Positions 29,364 to 37,949 of a stretch of DNA of 64,000 nucleotides are shown one piece after another. Within the stretch, counting starts at the first letter, position 1. Each line of letters opens with the position of its first letter. Source of the stretch: Mesorhizobium sp. WSM3859 (GTDB lineage: Bacteria; Pseudomonadota; Alphaproteobacteria; Rhizobiales; Rhizobiaceae); assembly GCF_002295065.1 (NCBI RefSeq), contig NZ_NSGG01000003.1, positions 372,001 to 436,000 on the forward strand, read 5' to 3'. Made by a program: the position numbers and the translations under genes. The notes beneath the pieces were generated by a model. The model saw nothing but the letters and a program-made list of their open reading frames with translations, did no database searches and was not told the origin of the DNA.

Positions 29364-29828
29364 ATGGGGACGCTTGTCTCGCTGATCTCTGCCCTCGCCT
29401 CGGGCGAGGCCATGGCTGCCGTGCAAAGGGCGCGGATAACCGTCATCCTTTATGGGCTTGCCGCCATTCTTGCCCTTTGCGGCGTCGGCTTCCTTATCGG
29501 CGCCGCCTATATCTCGCTGGCGGCGCGCTACGGACCGTTGGCGACCAGCCTGGGCTTCGGCATCGGGTTCCTAGTGCTTGCCGGGCTGATCATCGTCATC
29601 CACAAGCTGACCGCTAACATGCGCGGCAAACGGCGCGCGCGACGGCGACAGGCCGATATGACGGCGGTGGGTGTTACCGCGGCGCTTGCCCTGCTTCCGG
29701 CATTTGCCAAGAGCAGGGGCGGACTGGCAGCCATTGCCGCGCCCGCCCTCGCGGTCGTCGCCTACGCCATCTATCGGGAGAACACCAAGCCCGCGCCGCC
29801 AAAGCAAGGTCGGGACGACCTGCATTAG
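29364..29828 (+). CDS. Phage-holin-like (Actino_Holin/DUF1469-like) membrane protein
   Basis: A 154-residue protein with two long spans at about 24-48 and 60-78, a basic cytoplasmic loop (RGKRRARRRQAD), and further hydrophobic stretches at about 97-130 including ALLPAFAKSRGGLAAIAAPALAVVAYAIY (partly shown). The N-terminal pair resembles the holin-superfamily III proteins often encoded beside DUF883-like genes. It shares the EcfG-driven transcript. Probably an envelope stress protein; exact role unknown. Confidence 0.7.
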   Translation: MGTLVSLISALASGEAMAAVQRARITVILYGLAAILALCGVGFLIGAAYISLAARYGPLATSLGFGIGFLVLAGLIIVIHKLTANMRGKRRARRRQADMTAVGVTAALALLPAFAKSRGGLAAIAAPALAVVAYAIYRENTKPAPPKQGRDDLH

Positions 29829-29955
29829 GCTGTCGAGGTCTTTCGGCGTGGCGGCCCGCTTAAGCATGGCCTTCGCGGCTGACTTGCTGGCGAGCTTCAA
29901 ACGCCTGCTTTGGGCCTCATTCGTCCAATGATCTTCAACGCTGTGTCACCCGCTC
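29829..29955. other. Gap without a recognised gene
   Basis: About 127 bp between the holin-like gene and the next EcfG promoter. No terminator with a T-run and no credible gene is seen. Confidence 0.4.
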
Positions 29956-29980
29956 GGAACCTTCACGGCAAGGGCCCGTT
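29956..29980 (+). promoter_or_regulatory. EcfG-type promoter of the 73-residue membrane protein
   Basis: GGAAC (29956-29960), 16 bp, then CGTT (29977-29980); the start codon is 55 bp on. Confidence 0.8.
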
Positions 29981-30034
29981 ACCCAATCGTGCCGCGCCCG
30001 AAACGCCCGCCGCCACGCAACATGGAGGCCAATC

Positions 30035-30256
30035 ATGACCAAGATCGTTCCTGAAGACAAAGCCCGGCAGGGACACTGGGGTTGGCATGCTTTAAGGATT
30101 CTCATAGCCGGCCTGTTGCTGGCCTTCATTGCGTGGGGGGCGGCGGAGATTTACGGGGAGTTGATAAAGTCGCCGACCTCCGGCGAGCAGCATGTCCCGC
30201 AGCCGCCTGGCACCGAGCAGGGCACTGCTCCAGGCCAGCCGACCGCGAAACCCTGA
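30035..30256 (+). CDS. Small single-span membrane protein, GSR-controlled
   Basis: A 73-residue protein: basic N-terminus, one span (ILIAGLLLAFIAWGAAEIYG), and a Pro/Gln-rich tail (PPGTEQGTAPGQPTAKP). No known domain. It converges with the lipid kinase gene, 10 bp apart. The EcfG promoter upstream supports it as a real gene of the stress regulon. Confidence 0.75.
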   Translation: MTKIVPEDKARQGHWGWHALRILIAGLLLAFIAWGAAEIYGELIKSPTSGEQHVPQPPGTEQGTAPGQPTAKP

Positions 30257-30266
30257 AGCGCTGTCT

Positions 30267-31187
30267 TCAAGCTGCCTTTGCGCTGACGCCGCTTGACGGA
30301 ACAAGCACGTTCAACGCGCCGGGGTGGATTTCGATCGTAGTTTCGCCCTCCAGCCTGATCAGTTCGCCGTCGAGGACGGCGCGGAATTTCCTGGCGGGCG
30401 AGAGGATCTTCAGGACAACCTTGCCGGCCTGATGAACTTCGACATGGGCGCTCTGGCGCAGCCGGCCGCGCAGCATGTCGAGCAGCAGCTTTGCCAAATG
30501 GTGACGCCGTCGCGCGACGCTGACATAGATGCCGAGCACGCCGCCGGCCGGATTGTCCGCATAGGGCAGGTGGCCCTCACCGAACAGATTGTTGGAGATG
30601 CCGATGCCCGTCGTGCGCGTCACGATCTCGGCCTTGCCGATGCTCAGGCTCACTTTTAGCGCCGGTGGATTCTTGATCGCCGCCCAGGCGGCGCGCACGG
30701 AGGCCTGCATCTTTCCAAGGCGCGAGCCGAAATCCATTTTCTCGCGCAGCTGGACCATCTTGGCATGCATGCCGACCGAGAACTGATGCACGAAAGGCTG
30801 GCCATTGGCGCTCGCCATGTCGACGGCGATCACCTCGCCATCGGCAAAGGACTGCAGCGCTGCCTCCAATGTCTGCGGAATGCCCAGGCCGCGCGCGAAG
30901 AGGTTCATCGTCCCCGCAGGTAAAATGGCCAGCGCCTTCTTCTTGTTCATGAGAAGGGACGCCGCGGTCGAGATCGTGCCGTCGCCGCCACCGGCAAGGA
31001 TTACGTCGATGTTGCGCCTGGCGATGGCCTTCTCCAGCGCGGTAGCGACATCGCGGCCGGCTACGATGTCGATATCGACCGAATGTCCCGCCGCTTCAAG
31101 CGCCTGACGCAATTGTCCGGAGAAAGCGTCCATGTCGACGGTGCGGAGCGTGCCGCCGTCGTGATTAAGCACCGCAGCAAATCGCAT
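30267..31187 (-). CDS. Diacylglycerol/lipid kinase family protein
   Basis: A 306-residue soluble kinase of the DAGK_cat/YegS class. The nucleotide-binding motif VILAGGGDGTIS is at about 62-73, with the following ILPAGTMNLFARGLGIP typical of the family (PxGTxN-FA). The C-terminal beta domain ends in LEGETTIEIHPGALNVLVP. It phosphorylates a membrane lipid, substrate unknown. A GGAAC-N17-CGTT element precedes it at 31249-31274, so it may belong to the stress regulon. Confidence 0.88.
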   Translation of the reverse strand: MRFAAVLNHDGGTLRTVDMDAFSGQLRQALEAAGHSVDIDIVAGRDVATALEKAIARRNIDVILAGGGDGTISTAASLLMNKKKALAILPAGTMNLFARGLGIPQTLEAALQSFADGEVIAVDMASANGQPFVHQFSVGMHAKMVQLREKMDFGSRLGKMQASVRAAWAAIKNPPALKVSLSIGKAEIVTRTTGIGISNNLFGEGHLPYADNPAGGVLGIYVSVARRRHHLAKLLLDMLRGRLRQSAHVEVHQAGKVVLKILSPARKFRAVLDGELIRLEGETTIEIHPGALNVLVPSSGVSAKAA

Positions 31188-31248
31188 ATCCGCTCCGTAT
31201 TCCCTTCAGGCCGCTTTGAGCCGCCAGGGCCCCTCAGCCGCAGGCTGG

Positions 31249-31274
31249 AACGAGGATGCGGCCGCAAAGGTTCC
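31249..31274 (-). promoter_or_regulatory. EcfG-type promoter (17-bp spacer) of the lipid kinase gene
   Basis: On the minus strand GGAAC (31274-31270), 17 bp, then CGTT (31252-31249). It faces the kinase start at 31187 and is divergent from the PRC-barrel promoter. Confidence 0.6.
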
Positions 31275-31317
31275 CCCGGAGGTTTGGCAACCCAGATGCT
31301 CGTGGACGGCCGTGATT

Positions 31318-31342
31318 GGAACAACACCCCGGTCACGACGTT
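31318..31342 (+). promoter_or_regulatory. EcfG-type promoter of the PRC-barrel gene
   Basis: GGAAC (31318-31322), 16 bp, then CGTT (31339-31342). Confidence 0.8.
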
Positions 31343-31433
31343 GTGAACCTGTCGACACTGCCGCTCCCGACCCGCCGTTCACAGGTTGGCCGGATGAGCG
31401 CAATGCACAAATCAGGCACGAGGAGAGACCATC

Positions 31434-32798
31434 ATGATCCGCACTCTTTTTGCGACCACCGCGATCGCTACACTGCTCGCAACCGGCGCTTTTGCGCAGA
31501 CGACACCCGCTCCGGCGCAACAGGCCCCAGCGGCCGAAAATACGGCTCCGGTGCCGCGCGCCGATGGCGCGCTCATGTCCAACATCATCGGCGAATCCGT
31601 TTACAATGGCACCGGTGACGATGCCCAGGACATCGGCAAGGTCGATGACGTCGTCTTCGATTCCAGCGGCAAGGCCAAGTCCGCCATCATCGGCGTCGGC
31701 GGGTTCCTCGGCGTCGGCAAAAAGGACGTCGCCTTCGACTACGCGAAGCTGGAATGGGCCGAAAAGAACGGCGACCGCTGGCTCGTCGCGAAGTCGACCA
31801 AGGATGAGCTGAACGCCCTGCCGGCCTTCGACCGCAAGCCTTATGACCCTGCGCCGGCGCAGTCGACCGACACAACGCAGCCTACCAACAACACGACGAC
31901 AGCGCAGGCTCCGGCGGCCGCACCGGCCGAGCCGGTGAAGAAGGCGGAGGGAAACCTCGCTTCCAACATCATGGGCGAGTCGGTCTATAACGGCACCGCG
32001 GACGATGCCCAGAAGATCGGCGACGTGAAGGACATCGTGCTTGCCAAGGACGGCAAGGCGGACTCGCTGGTGATCGGCGTCGGCGGCTTCCTTGGCATCG
32101 GCACGAAGAACGTCACCTATGACTTCGACAAGGCCAAGTGGGCCGAGAAGAACGGCGATCGCTGGCTGGTGGCGGAGACGACGAAGGAGCAGCTTCAGGC
32201 GCAGCCGGACTTCGACCGCAAGGCCTATGATCCGGCACCGGCCACGACGGCGGCCGCGAACAACGCTCCTGCAGCGACCACGCCTGCGGTGGTGTCTTCG
32301 GACACGACCTCCGACAAGGGGGCCAAGCCTGCAGAGCCCGCCAAGTCGACTGCGGAGGCCAAGCCTGCGACGCCGCCCGCCCAGAGCACGGCTGAAAACA
32401 AGCCGGCCGATACCGGCGCTGCTGCCACAGACGCGACCAAGACCGCTTCGATCGACAAGTCGACGCTGACGGAAATGCCCATGGGCAATATCAGGGTCGA
32501 CGATCTGAAGGGGACGACGGTCTATGGCGCCAACGACGCCAAGATCGGTACCATCGGCGATGTCGTGCTGACGCCCGAAAACAAGCCGGACGCGGTTGTC
32601 ATCGACGTCGGCGGCTTCCTCGGCATCGGCGCCAAGGAAGTGGCGGTCGGCATGGACAAGCTGAAATTCATGACCGACAAGGACGGCAACAAATACCTCT
32701 ACACCAACTTCACCAAGGAGCAGCTGGAGGCGCAGACGGCCTATGACAAGAGCAGTTATGCCGCCAATCGCGACCAGCAGCGGATGATGCTGAAGTAA
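31434..32798 (+). CDS. Secreted triple PRC-barrel protein
   Basis: A 454-residue protein with a signal peptide (MIRTLFATTAIATLLATGAFA). Three PRC-barrel modules lie at about 45-125, 180-255 and 355-440. Each contains the pattern VIGVGGFLGIG(T/K)K(N/D)V followed by ENGDRWLV or DGNKYLY. Linkers are Ala/Pro/Thr-rich and low complexity. PRC barrels mediate protein or ligand contacts; the periplasmic version here is probably structural or stress-protective. The EcfG promoter makes it a likely stress-induced envelope protein. Confidence 0.88.
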   Translation: MIRTLFATTAIATLLATGAFAQTTPAPAQQAPAAENTAPVPRADGALMSNIIGESVYNGTGDDAQDIGKVDDVVFDSSGKAKSAIIGVGGFLGVGKKDVAFDYAKLEWAEKNGDRWLVAKSTKDELNALPAFDRKPYDPAPAQSTDTTQPTNNTTTAQAPAAAPAEPVKKAEGNLASNIMGESVYNGTADDAQKIGDVKDIVLAKDGKADSLVIGVGGFLGIGTKNVTYDFDKAKWAEKNGDRWLVAETTKEQLQAQPDFDRKAYDPAPATTAAANNAPAATTPAVVSSDTTSDKGAKPAEPAKSTAEAKPATPPAQSTAENKPADTGAAATDATKTASIDKSTLTEMPMGNIRVDDLKGTTVYGANDAKIGTIGDVVLTPENKPDAVVIDVGGFLGIGAKEVAVGMDKLKFMTDKDGNKYLYTNFTKEQLEAQTAYDKSSYAANRDQQRMMLK

Positions 32799-32806
32799 GG
32801 GAGTAG

Positions 32807-32893
32807 TGAGTAGGCAGTAGGCAGTAGGGAAATTCGCTGGCCAGCACTTTAGGCCGTTTGGAGTATTCTACTGCCTACCTGCCTACTGCCTGC
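32807..32893. terminator. Imperfect inverted repeat between convergent genes
   Basis: The stretch TAGGCAGTAGGCAGTAG at left and CTACTGCCTACCTGCCTAC at right can form a long hairpin of repeated GTAGGCA units. It lies between the PRC-barrel stop and the hydrolase stop and reaches into the last codons of the latter. It probably ends transcription from both sides. Confidence 0.55.
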
Positions 32894-34479
32894 CCCACGT
32901 ACCCGGCCACGCCATCGTCCGTCAGTTCCGCCAGTGCCAGCGACTGGTCGAGGTGAGCGGCGCGCCAGGCTAGCATCTTCTCTGCGAACTCCAGCCGTAC
33001 CGGCAGATAGGCCTGGTCGTTCGCCACGTTGTTCAGTTCTCCCGGGTCTTTCGATAGGTCGAACAGAAGCGGCGGCAGGCCGCCGCCGAAATGGACATAT
33101 TTGAAGTCGGCCGAGCGGATGACGGCGAGGTTGCAGTCGCGCGATTCCATGCCGAAATGGCGTTCCGCTTCGCCTTCCGCGACCGTGCGAAAGTCGAACT
33201 CCCAATGCGCGGTGTTGCGCCAGTTCCCGGGCCGGTCGCCGTCAAGCCACGGCGTGAGCGAGCAGCCGTCGAGATGGCGCTGCGGCGCGGCGCCGATCAG
33301 GTCGAGCACGGTGGGAAAGACGTCGACGGCTTCGGTGAAATGATCCACGGATGAACCGGCCGAGGCTCTTCGGCGGGGGTCGCGGACGATCAGCGGAATG
33401 TGGTAGCTGGCGTCGAAGAAGCCGCCCTTTCCGAGCATGAAATGGTCGCCCATCATCTCGGCGTGATCGGATGTCAGCACGATGACGGTGTCTTCCCAGG
33501 CACCGGCGGACCTGATCGCCTGCCAAATGCGGCCGAGTTGCGCGTCGACCTCCGAAATCATCCCGTAATAGATCGCGCGGATACGGCGGAAATTCTCCTC
33601 GCTCCAGTCCGGCACCTTGCCCTCCATGCCCGGAACGAATTTCGTTCTTTTCTGGAGGGCGAGATCGTAGGCGAGGTAGGGGTGGCTCGCGGCTTCAGCT
33701 TGGGGGTTTGCCGCGCGCCTGAAGGCAGGACCTTCAGCCGGATCGTACATCACGTTGTAGGGCTCCGGCACGATGAAAGGCGGGTGCGGGCTGATGAAGG
33801 AGATGTGCGCGAACCATGGCGCGCTCTTCTCCTGCTCGCCAAGCCAGCGGATGAATTCGCCAGCCAGGAAAGCGCTCGGCGTCTGGTCCTTTGTGTAGAT
33901 CGGAGGCGCGTTGGTCACGTCGCCCTTGTCCTGTCCGCCGGCTGGACGGTGGATGTCGGGGCTTCCGGCGCTTGTGTCGATGCCTTGCGCGCGCAGCCAC
34001 GACAGCCACTGCTTCTGATGCTCGGGCAAAGCCTGCCGGACGGTGAAGCCAGGCAGCACGCCTTCATAACTGCGCAGGCGCGGATCCCCCGCCGCAAGCT
34101 GGCGCGGATCGAGCGCGACATCGGTGTAGCCGAACAGGGTTGGATCGTAGCCCGCCGCGCGCGCCGAAAGTGCGATGTTGCCATGGCGCGCGTCGAGCGG
34201 CGTACCGTTGCGGCAGACGCGATTGTTCATCTGGTAGAGGCCGGTAAAGAGACAGGCGCGGGCCGGAGAGCAAGGCGCTGCCCCGCCATAATGGCGGCGG
34301 AAGAGCACGCCCTCGGCTGCGAGCGCATCCGCATTTGGCGTCCTCACCACCGGGTGGCCGGCCGCCGACAGGCAATCGCCACGCCATTGGTCGCAGGTGA
34401 TCAGGAGAACATTCGGGTGGTGAGGCTGGTGGTCCAAGATGGTCTCCGTGTGGAAGCGCCCAGATGGAACGGAAATCAT
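32875..34479 (-). CDS. Sulfatase/phosphonate monoester hydrolase family enzyme
   Basis: A 534-residue member of the alkaline phosphatase superfamily. The metal-binding start PNVLLITCDQWRGD is followed by Cys 70 in CSPAR, the formylglycine site (C-x-P-x-R). LTSDHAEMMGDHFMLGKGGFFD supplies further metal ligands. The run CLFTGLYQMNNRVCRNGTPLD and GYDPTLFGYTDVALDPR strongly resembles rhizobial phosphonate monoester hydrolases, which cleave phosphonate and phosphate mono- and diesters as well as sulfate esters. No signal peptide, so cytoplasmic. No maturase gene nearby. True substrate unknown. Confidence 0.88.
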   Translation of the reverse strand: MISVPSGRFHTETILDHQPHHPNVLLITCDQWRGDCLSAAGHPVVRTPNADALAAEGVLFRRHYGGAAPCSPARACLFTGLYQMNNRVCRNGTPLDARHGNIALSARAAGYDPTLFGYTDVALDPRQLAAGDPRLRSYEGVLPGFTVRQALPEHQKQWLSWLRAQGIDTSAGSPDIHRPAGGQDKGDVTNAPPIYTKDQTPSAFLAGEFIRWLGEQEKSAPWFAHISFISPHPPFIVPEPYNVMYDPAEGPAFRRAANPQAEAASHPYLAYDLALQKRTKFVPGMEGKVPDWSEENFRRIRAIYYGMISEVDAQLGRIWQAIRSAGAWEDTVIVLTSDHAEMMGDHFMLGKGGFFDASYHIPLIVRDPRRRASAGSSVDHFTEAVDVFPTVLDLIGAAPQRHLDGCSLTPWLDGDRPGNWRNTAHWEFDFRTVAEGEAERHFGMESRDCNLAVIRSADFKYVHFGGGLPPLLFDLSKDPGELNNVANDQAYLPVRLEFAEKMLAWRAAHLDQSLALAELTDDGVAGYVGQAVGR

Positions 34480-34648
34480 AAGCGGTGCAAGCCTGTGACG
34501 GTGATAGATTGGTGAACATATTTCGGACAGTCGTTCACTTTTATGACACAGTCCATTCTGTGTTTGACCGCTTTGCCGCAGGCTCGCCTATCCTCATATT
34601 GGCGTGGACAGCGGCGAGGGCCGCGCAAGAACAAAGGAAGGAGCGATC

Positions 34649-35581
34649 ATGCTCAACCAGATCCAGGGCCTGCATCACGTCACCTCGATGGCGAGCGACG
34701 CACGCCGCAACAATGACTTCTTCACGAAAAAGCTCGGCCTGCGCCGGGTGAAGAAGACCGTCAATTTCGACGCGCCGGATGTCTATCACCTCTACTATGC
34801 CGACGAGGTCGGCACGCCGGGTTCGGTGATGACCTATTTCCCGTTCCCCGATATCGGCAAGGGCCGGCACGGCGTCGGTGAAGTCGGCACCACGGTGTTC
34901 TCGGTGCCGGACGGCACGCTCGCCTATTGGGAAAAGCGCTTCGCCGATGAAGGCGTCGGCAACGTGGCGCGTAGCGAAAGTTTCGGCGAGAAGCGGCTCA
35001 CCTTCACCGGTCCTGACGGCGACAGCTTCGCGCTGGTCGAGGACAAGGCCGACAGCAGAGCGCCCTGGGTCAAGGGCGGCGTTCCCTCCGACGAGGCGAT
35101 CCGCGGCTTTCACTCGGTCTCGCTCCGGCTGAAGGATGGCGGCGCCACGGAGGAGCTCTTGAAATTCATGGGCTATGAGGAGGTCGACAAGTCCGGCAAC
35201 GTCCGCCGGCTGGCGATCAAGAACGGCAATGGCGCCGATGTCGTCGACATCGAATCGCTGCCGGGCGCCGGCTTCGCCAATCTCGGCGCCGGCTCGGTGC
35301 ACCACGTTGCCTTCGCGGTCGAGGATCGCGCCAAGCAACTCGAGGTGCGCAAGGCGCTGGTCGACACCGGTTACGGTGTGACGCCGGTTATCGATCGCGA
35401 CTATTTCTGGGCGATCTATTTCCGCACGCCGGGCGGCGTGCTGTTCGAGGTGGCCACCAACGAGCCCGGCTTCGACCGCGACGAGGACACCGCCCATCTT
35501 GGCGAGGCGCTGAAGCTGCCGTCGCAGCATCAGCATCTCAGACTTTACCTCGAAGAGCATCTGCAGAAGCTGGAAGACTGA
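34649..35581 (+). CDS. Ring-cleaving dioxygenase of the VOC family (MhqO-like)
   Basis: A 310-residue protein with two VOC modules. The first starts IQGLHHVTSMASDARRNNDFF; the second, at about 145, GFHSVSLRLKD, with HHVAFAVEDRAKQLE and GGVLFEVATNEPG near the end supplying metal-ligand His and Glu. Bacillus MhqO/MhqA-type enzymes of this build detoxify hydroquinones. ATG 34649 follows AAGGAAGGAG. The esterase gene follows after 4 bp, the same pairing as in quinone-resistance operons. Confidence 0.85.
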   Translation: MLNQIQGLHHVTSMASDARRNNDFFTKKLGLRRVKKTVNFDAPDVYHLYYADEVGTPGSVMTYFPFPDIGKGRHGVGEVGTTVFSVPDGTLAYWEKRFADEGVGNVARSESFGEKRLTFTGPDGDSFALVEDKADSRAPWVKGGVPSDEAIRGFHSVSLRLKDGGATEELLKFMGYEEVDKSGNVRRLAIKNGNGADVVDIESLPGAGFANLGAGSVHHVAFAVEDRAKQLEVRKALVDTGYGVTPVIDRDYFWAIYFRTPGGVLFEVATNEPGFDRDEDTAHLGEALKLPSQHQHLRLYLEEHLQKLED

Positions 35582-35585
35582 AGCC

Positions 35586-36221
35586 ATGAGCAAGGACGCT
35601 TACATCCACAAGATGCTGCCCGGTTCGCCGGGCAGCCCGCTGCTCTTCGTCTTCCACGGCACCGGCGCGGATGAGAACCAGCTTCTTGGCTTCGGCCGCG
35701 AGCTTGTGCCTTCGGCGACGATCATCTCGCCGCGCGGCGATGTGTCGGAGCATGGTGCCGCGCGTTTCTTCCGCCGCACCGGCGAGGGCGTCTACGACAT
35801 GGACGACCTGACGCGCGCGACATCGAAGATGGCGGGCTTCGTCAAGTCGCATGTCGAGGCGGTGAAACCGTCGGCCGTGTTCGGCCTCGGCTACTCCAAT
35901 GGGGCCAACATCCTGGCTTCGGTGGTGTTCGCCGAGCCCGGCCTGTTCGACGCCGCGGCGCTGATGCATCCCCTGATCCCGTTCGAACCCGATGTCCAAG
36001 GCAGCCTTGCCGGCCGCCACATCCTGATCACGGCCGGCAGGCGCGACCCGATCTGCCCGCCCAATTTGACGTCGCGGCTCGAGGCCTATTTGCGCGCCGA
36101 CGGCGCCGATGTCACAGTGGAATGGCACGACGGCGGGCATGAGGTTCAGCCGAATGAAATCGAAGCGGCGCGGCGGTTCTTCGCGCCGGCGCCGGCTCCA
36201 AATCAAAGAGATGGAGCATGA
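35586..36221 (+). CDS. Alpha/beta-hydrolase, phospholipase/carboxylesterase type (MhqD-like)
   Basis: A 211-residue hydrolase. The oxyanion region is FVFHGTGADENQLLGF, the nucleophile Ser lies in GLGYSNGANI, and Asp and His are expected in GRRDPICPP and HDGGHEVQPNE. This is the common partner of the ring-cleaving dioxygenase, thought to hydrolyse ring-fission products. The last codons and the stop overlap the start of a family 2 palindromic repeat. Confidence 0.87.
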   Translation: MSKDAYIHKMLPGSPGSPLLFVFHGTGADENQLLGFGRELVPSATIISPRGDVSEHGAARFFRRTGEGVYDMDDLTRATSKMAGFVKSHVEAVKPSAVFGLGYSNGANILASVVFAEPGLFDAAALMHPLIPFEPDVQGSLAGRHILITAGRRDPICPPNLTSRLEAYLRADGADVTVEWHDGGHEVQPNEIEAARRFFAPAPAPNQRDGA

Positions 36222-36262
36222 TGTCGTCCGAAAACCGCTTCACACTTTTCGGCATCATGCTC
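36214..36262. repeat. Palindromic repeat, family 2, copy 1
   Basis: GAGCATGATG (36214-36223) pairs with CATCATGCTC (36253-36262), and inner CCGAAAA pairs with TTTTCGG around CCGCTTCACAC. This is a frequent Mesorhizobium-type intergenic element. It supplies the stop codon of the esterase gene. Confidence 0.75.
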
Positions 36263-36279
36263 TGAGGAGACAAGTAAAA

Positions 36280-36579
36280 ATGGCTGACCAACTGCCCGAG
36301 ATCGAACTGGAAGACCGCGGCTCCAAGGGGCGCTATGTGCTGCGCGGCCCCGGCGGCGCCGAGGCCGAGATGACCTTCACCAAGATCGGCGAGCACCAGC
36401 TCATCATCGATCATACCGAAGTGACGGACGTGTTTCGCGGCCAGGGCGCCGGGCTCCGGCTCGTCACCCGCGCCGTCGAGGACGCGCGCGCCGCCGGCAA
36501 GAAGATCATCCCGCTCTGCCCCTTCGCCAACGCCCAGTTCCGCCGTCATCCGGAATGGGCGGATGTGCTGAAGCAGTAG
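36280..36579 (+). CDS. GNAT-type N-acetyltransferase (YjdJ/Gtn-like)
   Basis: A 99-residue compact acetyltransferase. The acetyl-CoA loop is VFRGQGAGLRLVTRAVEDAR and the tail KKIIPLCPFANAQFRRHPEW is typical of the small YjdJ/NATD1 group. ATG 36280 follows GAGGAGACAAG. It may be co-transcribed with the dioxygenase and esterase through the short repeat. Acceptor unknown. Confidence 0.85.
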   Translation: MADQLPEIELEDRGSKGRYVLRGPGGAEAEMTFTKIGEHQLIIDHTEVTDVFRGQGAGLRLVTRAVEDARAAGKKIIPLCPFANAQFRRHPEWADVLKQ

Positions 36580-36582
36580 CGC

Positions 36583-36734
36583 CTTCTCCTTCTCCCCTTG
36601 CGGGAGAAGGTGGATCGGCGCGTAGCGCCGAGACGGATGAGGGGTGCTCCAGCGAAGTGAGACGTCGGCGTTCCCTGGAACACCCCTCATCCGTCGCCTT
36701 CGGCGACACCTTCTCCCACAAGGGGAGAAGGGAA
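36583..36734. repeat. Rhizobial mosaic repeat (family 3), copy 1
   Basis: CCTTCTCCCCTTGCGGGAGA at left pairs with TCTCCCACAAGGGGAGAAGG at right; inner arms carry GGATGAGGGGTG and CACCCCTCATCC. Built from the same modules as the copies at 39967, 46312 and 53547. Confidence 0.75.
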
Positions 36735-36820
36735 AGAGCCATTTGCACCGCCCGGCCATCTTGCCTAAGTTGACGGTTCGCTTCGGACGAACTCCGTCGT
36801 CCCGCCCGTCACTGATTTGA

Positions 36821-37891
36821 ATGGCTCCCCTGATGACCGATACTGACCTGATCCCCGTTTTCGACGGACATAACGACACGCTGCTTCGACTCTACCAGTC
36901 GAAGGAAGCCGACGTCGAAAAACTGTTCATCGACGGGACGCCGGGCGGCCATATCGACCTGCCGCGCGCCAAAAAGGGCGGCTTTGCCGGTGGCATGTTC
37001 GCGATCTTTCCGCCGCCGGTCGAAAAGTCTAAGCGCAGCGCGGTGCCGCCGGCGCCGAGCGACAACGAGCCCTTGCCGCCTGAACTGCCGCAGGCCGAGG
37101 CTATCACCTCCACCATCGGCATGGCTTCGATCCTGTTCAGGCTAGAGCGCGCCGGCGCGCTGACCGTCTGCCGCAGCGCCGGCGATGTGCGCGCCGCCAT
37201 GGCGAAAGGCTCGATCGCGGCGATCTTCCACATCGAAGGCGTCGAGGCGATCGATCCTGAACTTGCCATGCTCGACGTGCTGCATGCCGCCGGGCTGCGC
37301 TCGCTGGGCATCGTCTGGAGCCGCCCGAACGCCTTCGGCAACGGCGTGCCGTTCCGCTTTCCCTCCTCGCCCGATACCGGGCCTGGCCTCACCGATGCCG
37401 GTAAGGCGCTGGTCAAGGCCTGCAACCAGCTCAGGATCATGATCGACCTGTCGCATCTCAACGAGAAGGGTTTTCGCGACGTGGCCGAGCTCAGCGACGC
37501 GCCGCTGGTCGCGACCCACTCCAACGTGCATGCGATCTGCGGCCATTCGCGCAATCTGACCGACTGGCAGCTCGGCGCGATCCGCGAATCGGGCGGCATG
37601 GTCGGCCTGAACTTCGCCACCGGCTTCCTGCGCGAGGATGGCCGCATGAACGCCGACACCAGCATCGACATCATGGTGCGCCATATCGACTCGCTGCTGC
37701 AGGCTCTGGGCGAGGATGGCGTGGGTCTCGGCTCCGATTTCGACGGCGCCATGATCCCGGCCCCGATCGGCGACGTCGCCGGCCTGCCCAAGCTCATCGA
37801 CGCGCTCGCCGCGCGCGGATTCGGACGCGCGCTGATCGAGAAGATCGCTTATCGAAACTGGTTGAGCGTGCTGGAAAGAACCATAGGGTGA
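36821..37891 (+). CDS. Membrane dipeptidase (peptidase M19)
   Basis: A 356-residue zinc dipeptidase of the renal dipeptidase family. Zinc ligands are visible as HND in FDGHNDTLLRL, Glu in IFHIEGVEAID, and His in LSHLNEKGF-type and THSNVHAICGHSRNL segments, with GLGSDFDGAM near the end. Length matches bacterial M19 enzymes. The start may be 36821 or ATG 36833. No signal peptide, so cytoplasmic cleavage of dipeptides, including those with D-residues, is likely. Confidence 0.9.
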   Translation: MAPLMTDTDLIPVFDGHNDTLLRLYQSKEADVEKLFIDGTPGGHIDLPRAKKGGFAGGMFAIFPPPVEKSKRSAVPPAPSDNEPLPPELPQAEAITSTIGMASILFRLERAGALTVCRSAGDVRAAMAKGSIAAIFHIEGVEAIDPELAMLDVLHAAGLRSLGIVWSRPNAFGNGVPFRFPSSPDTGPGLTDAGKALVKACNQLRIMIDLSHLNEKGFRDVAELSDAPLVATHSNVHAICGHSRNLTDWQLGAIRESGGMVGLNFATGFLREDGRMNADTSIDIMVRHIDSLLQALGEDGVGLGSDFDGAMIPAPIGDVAGLPKLIDALAARGFGRALIEKIAYRNWLSVLERTIG

Positions 37892-37949
37892 AGTGGACCG
37901 GCCGTCTTTCGTAAACGGTTCATGCCCCTTGTCGGACAATGGGTGCGTC

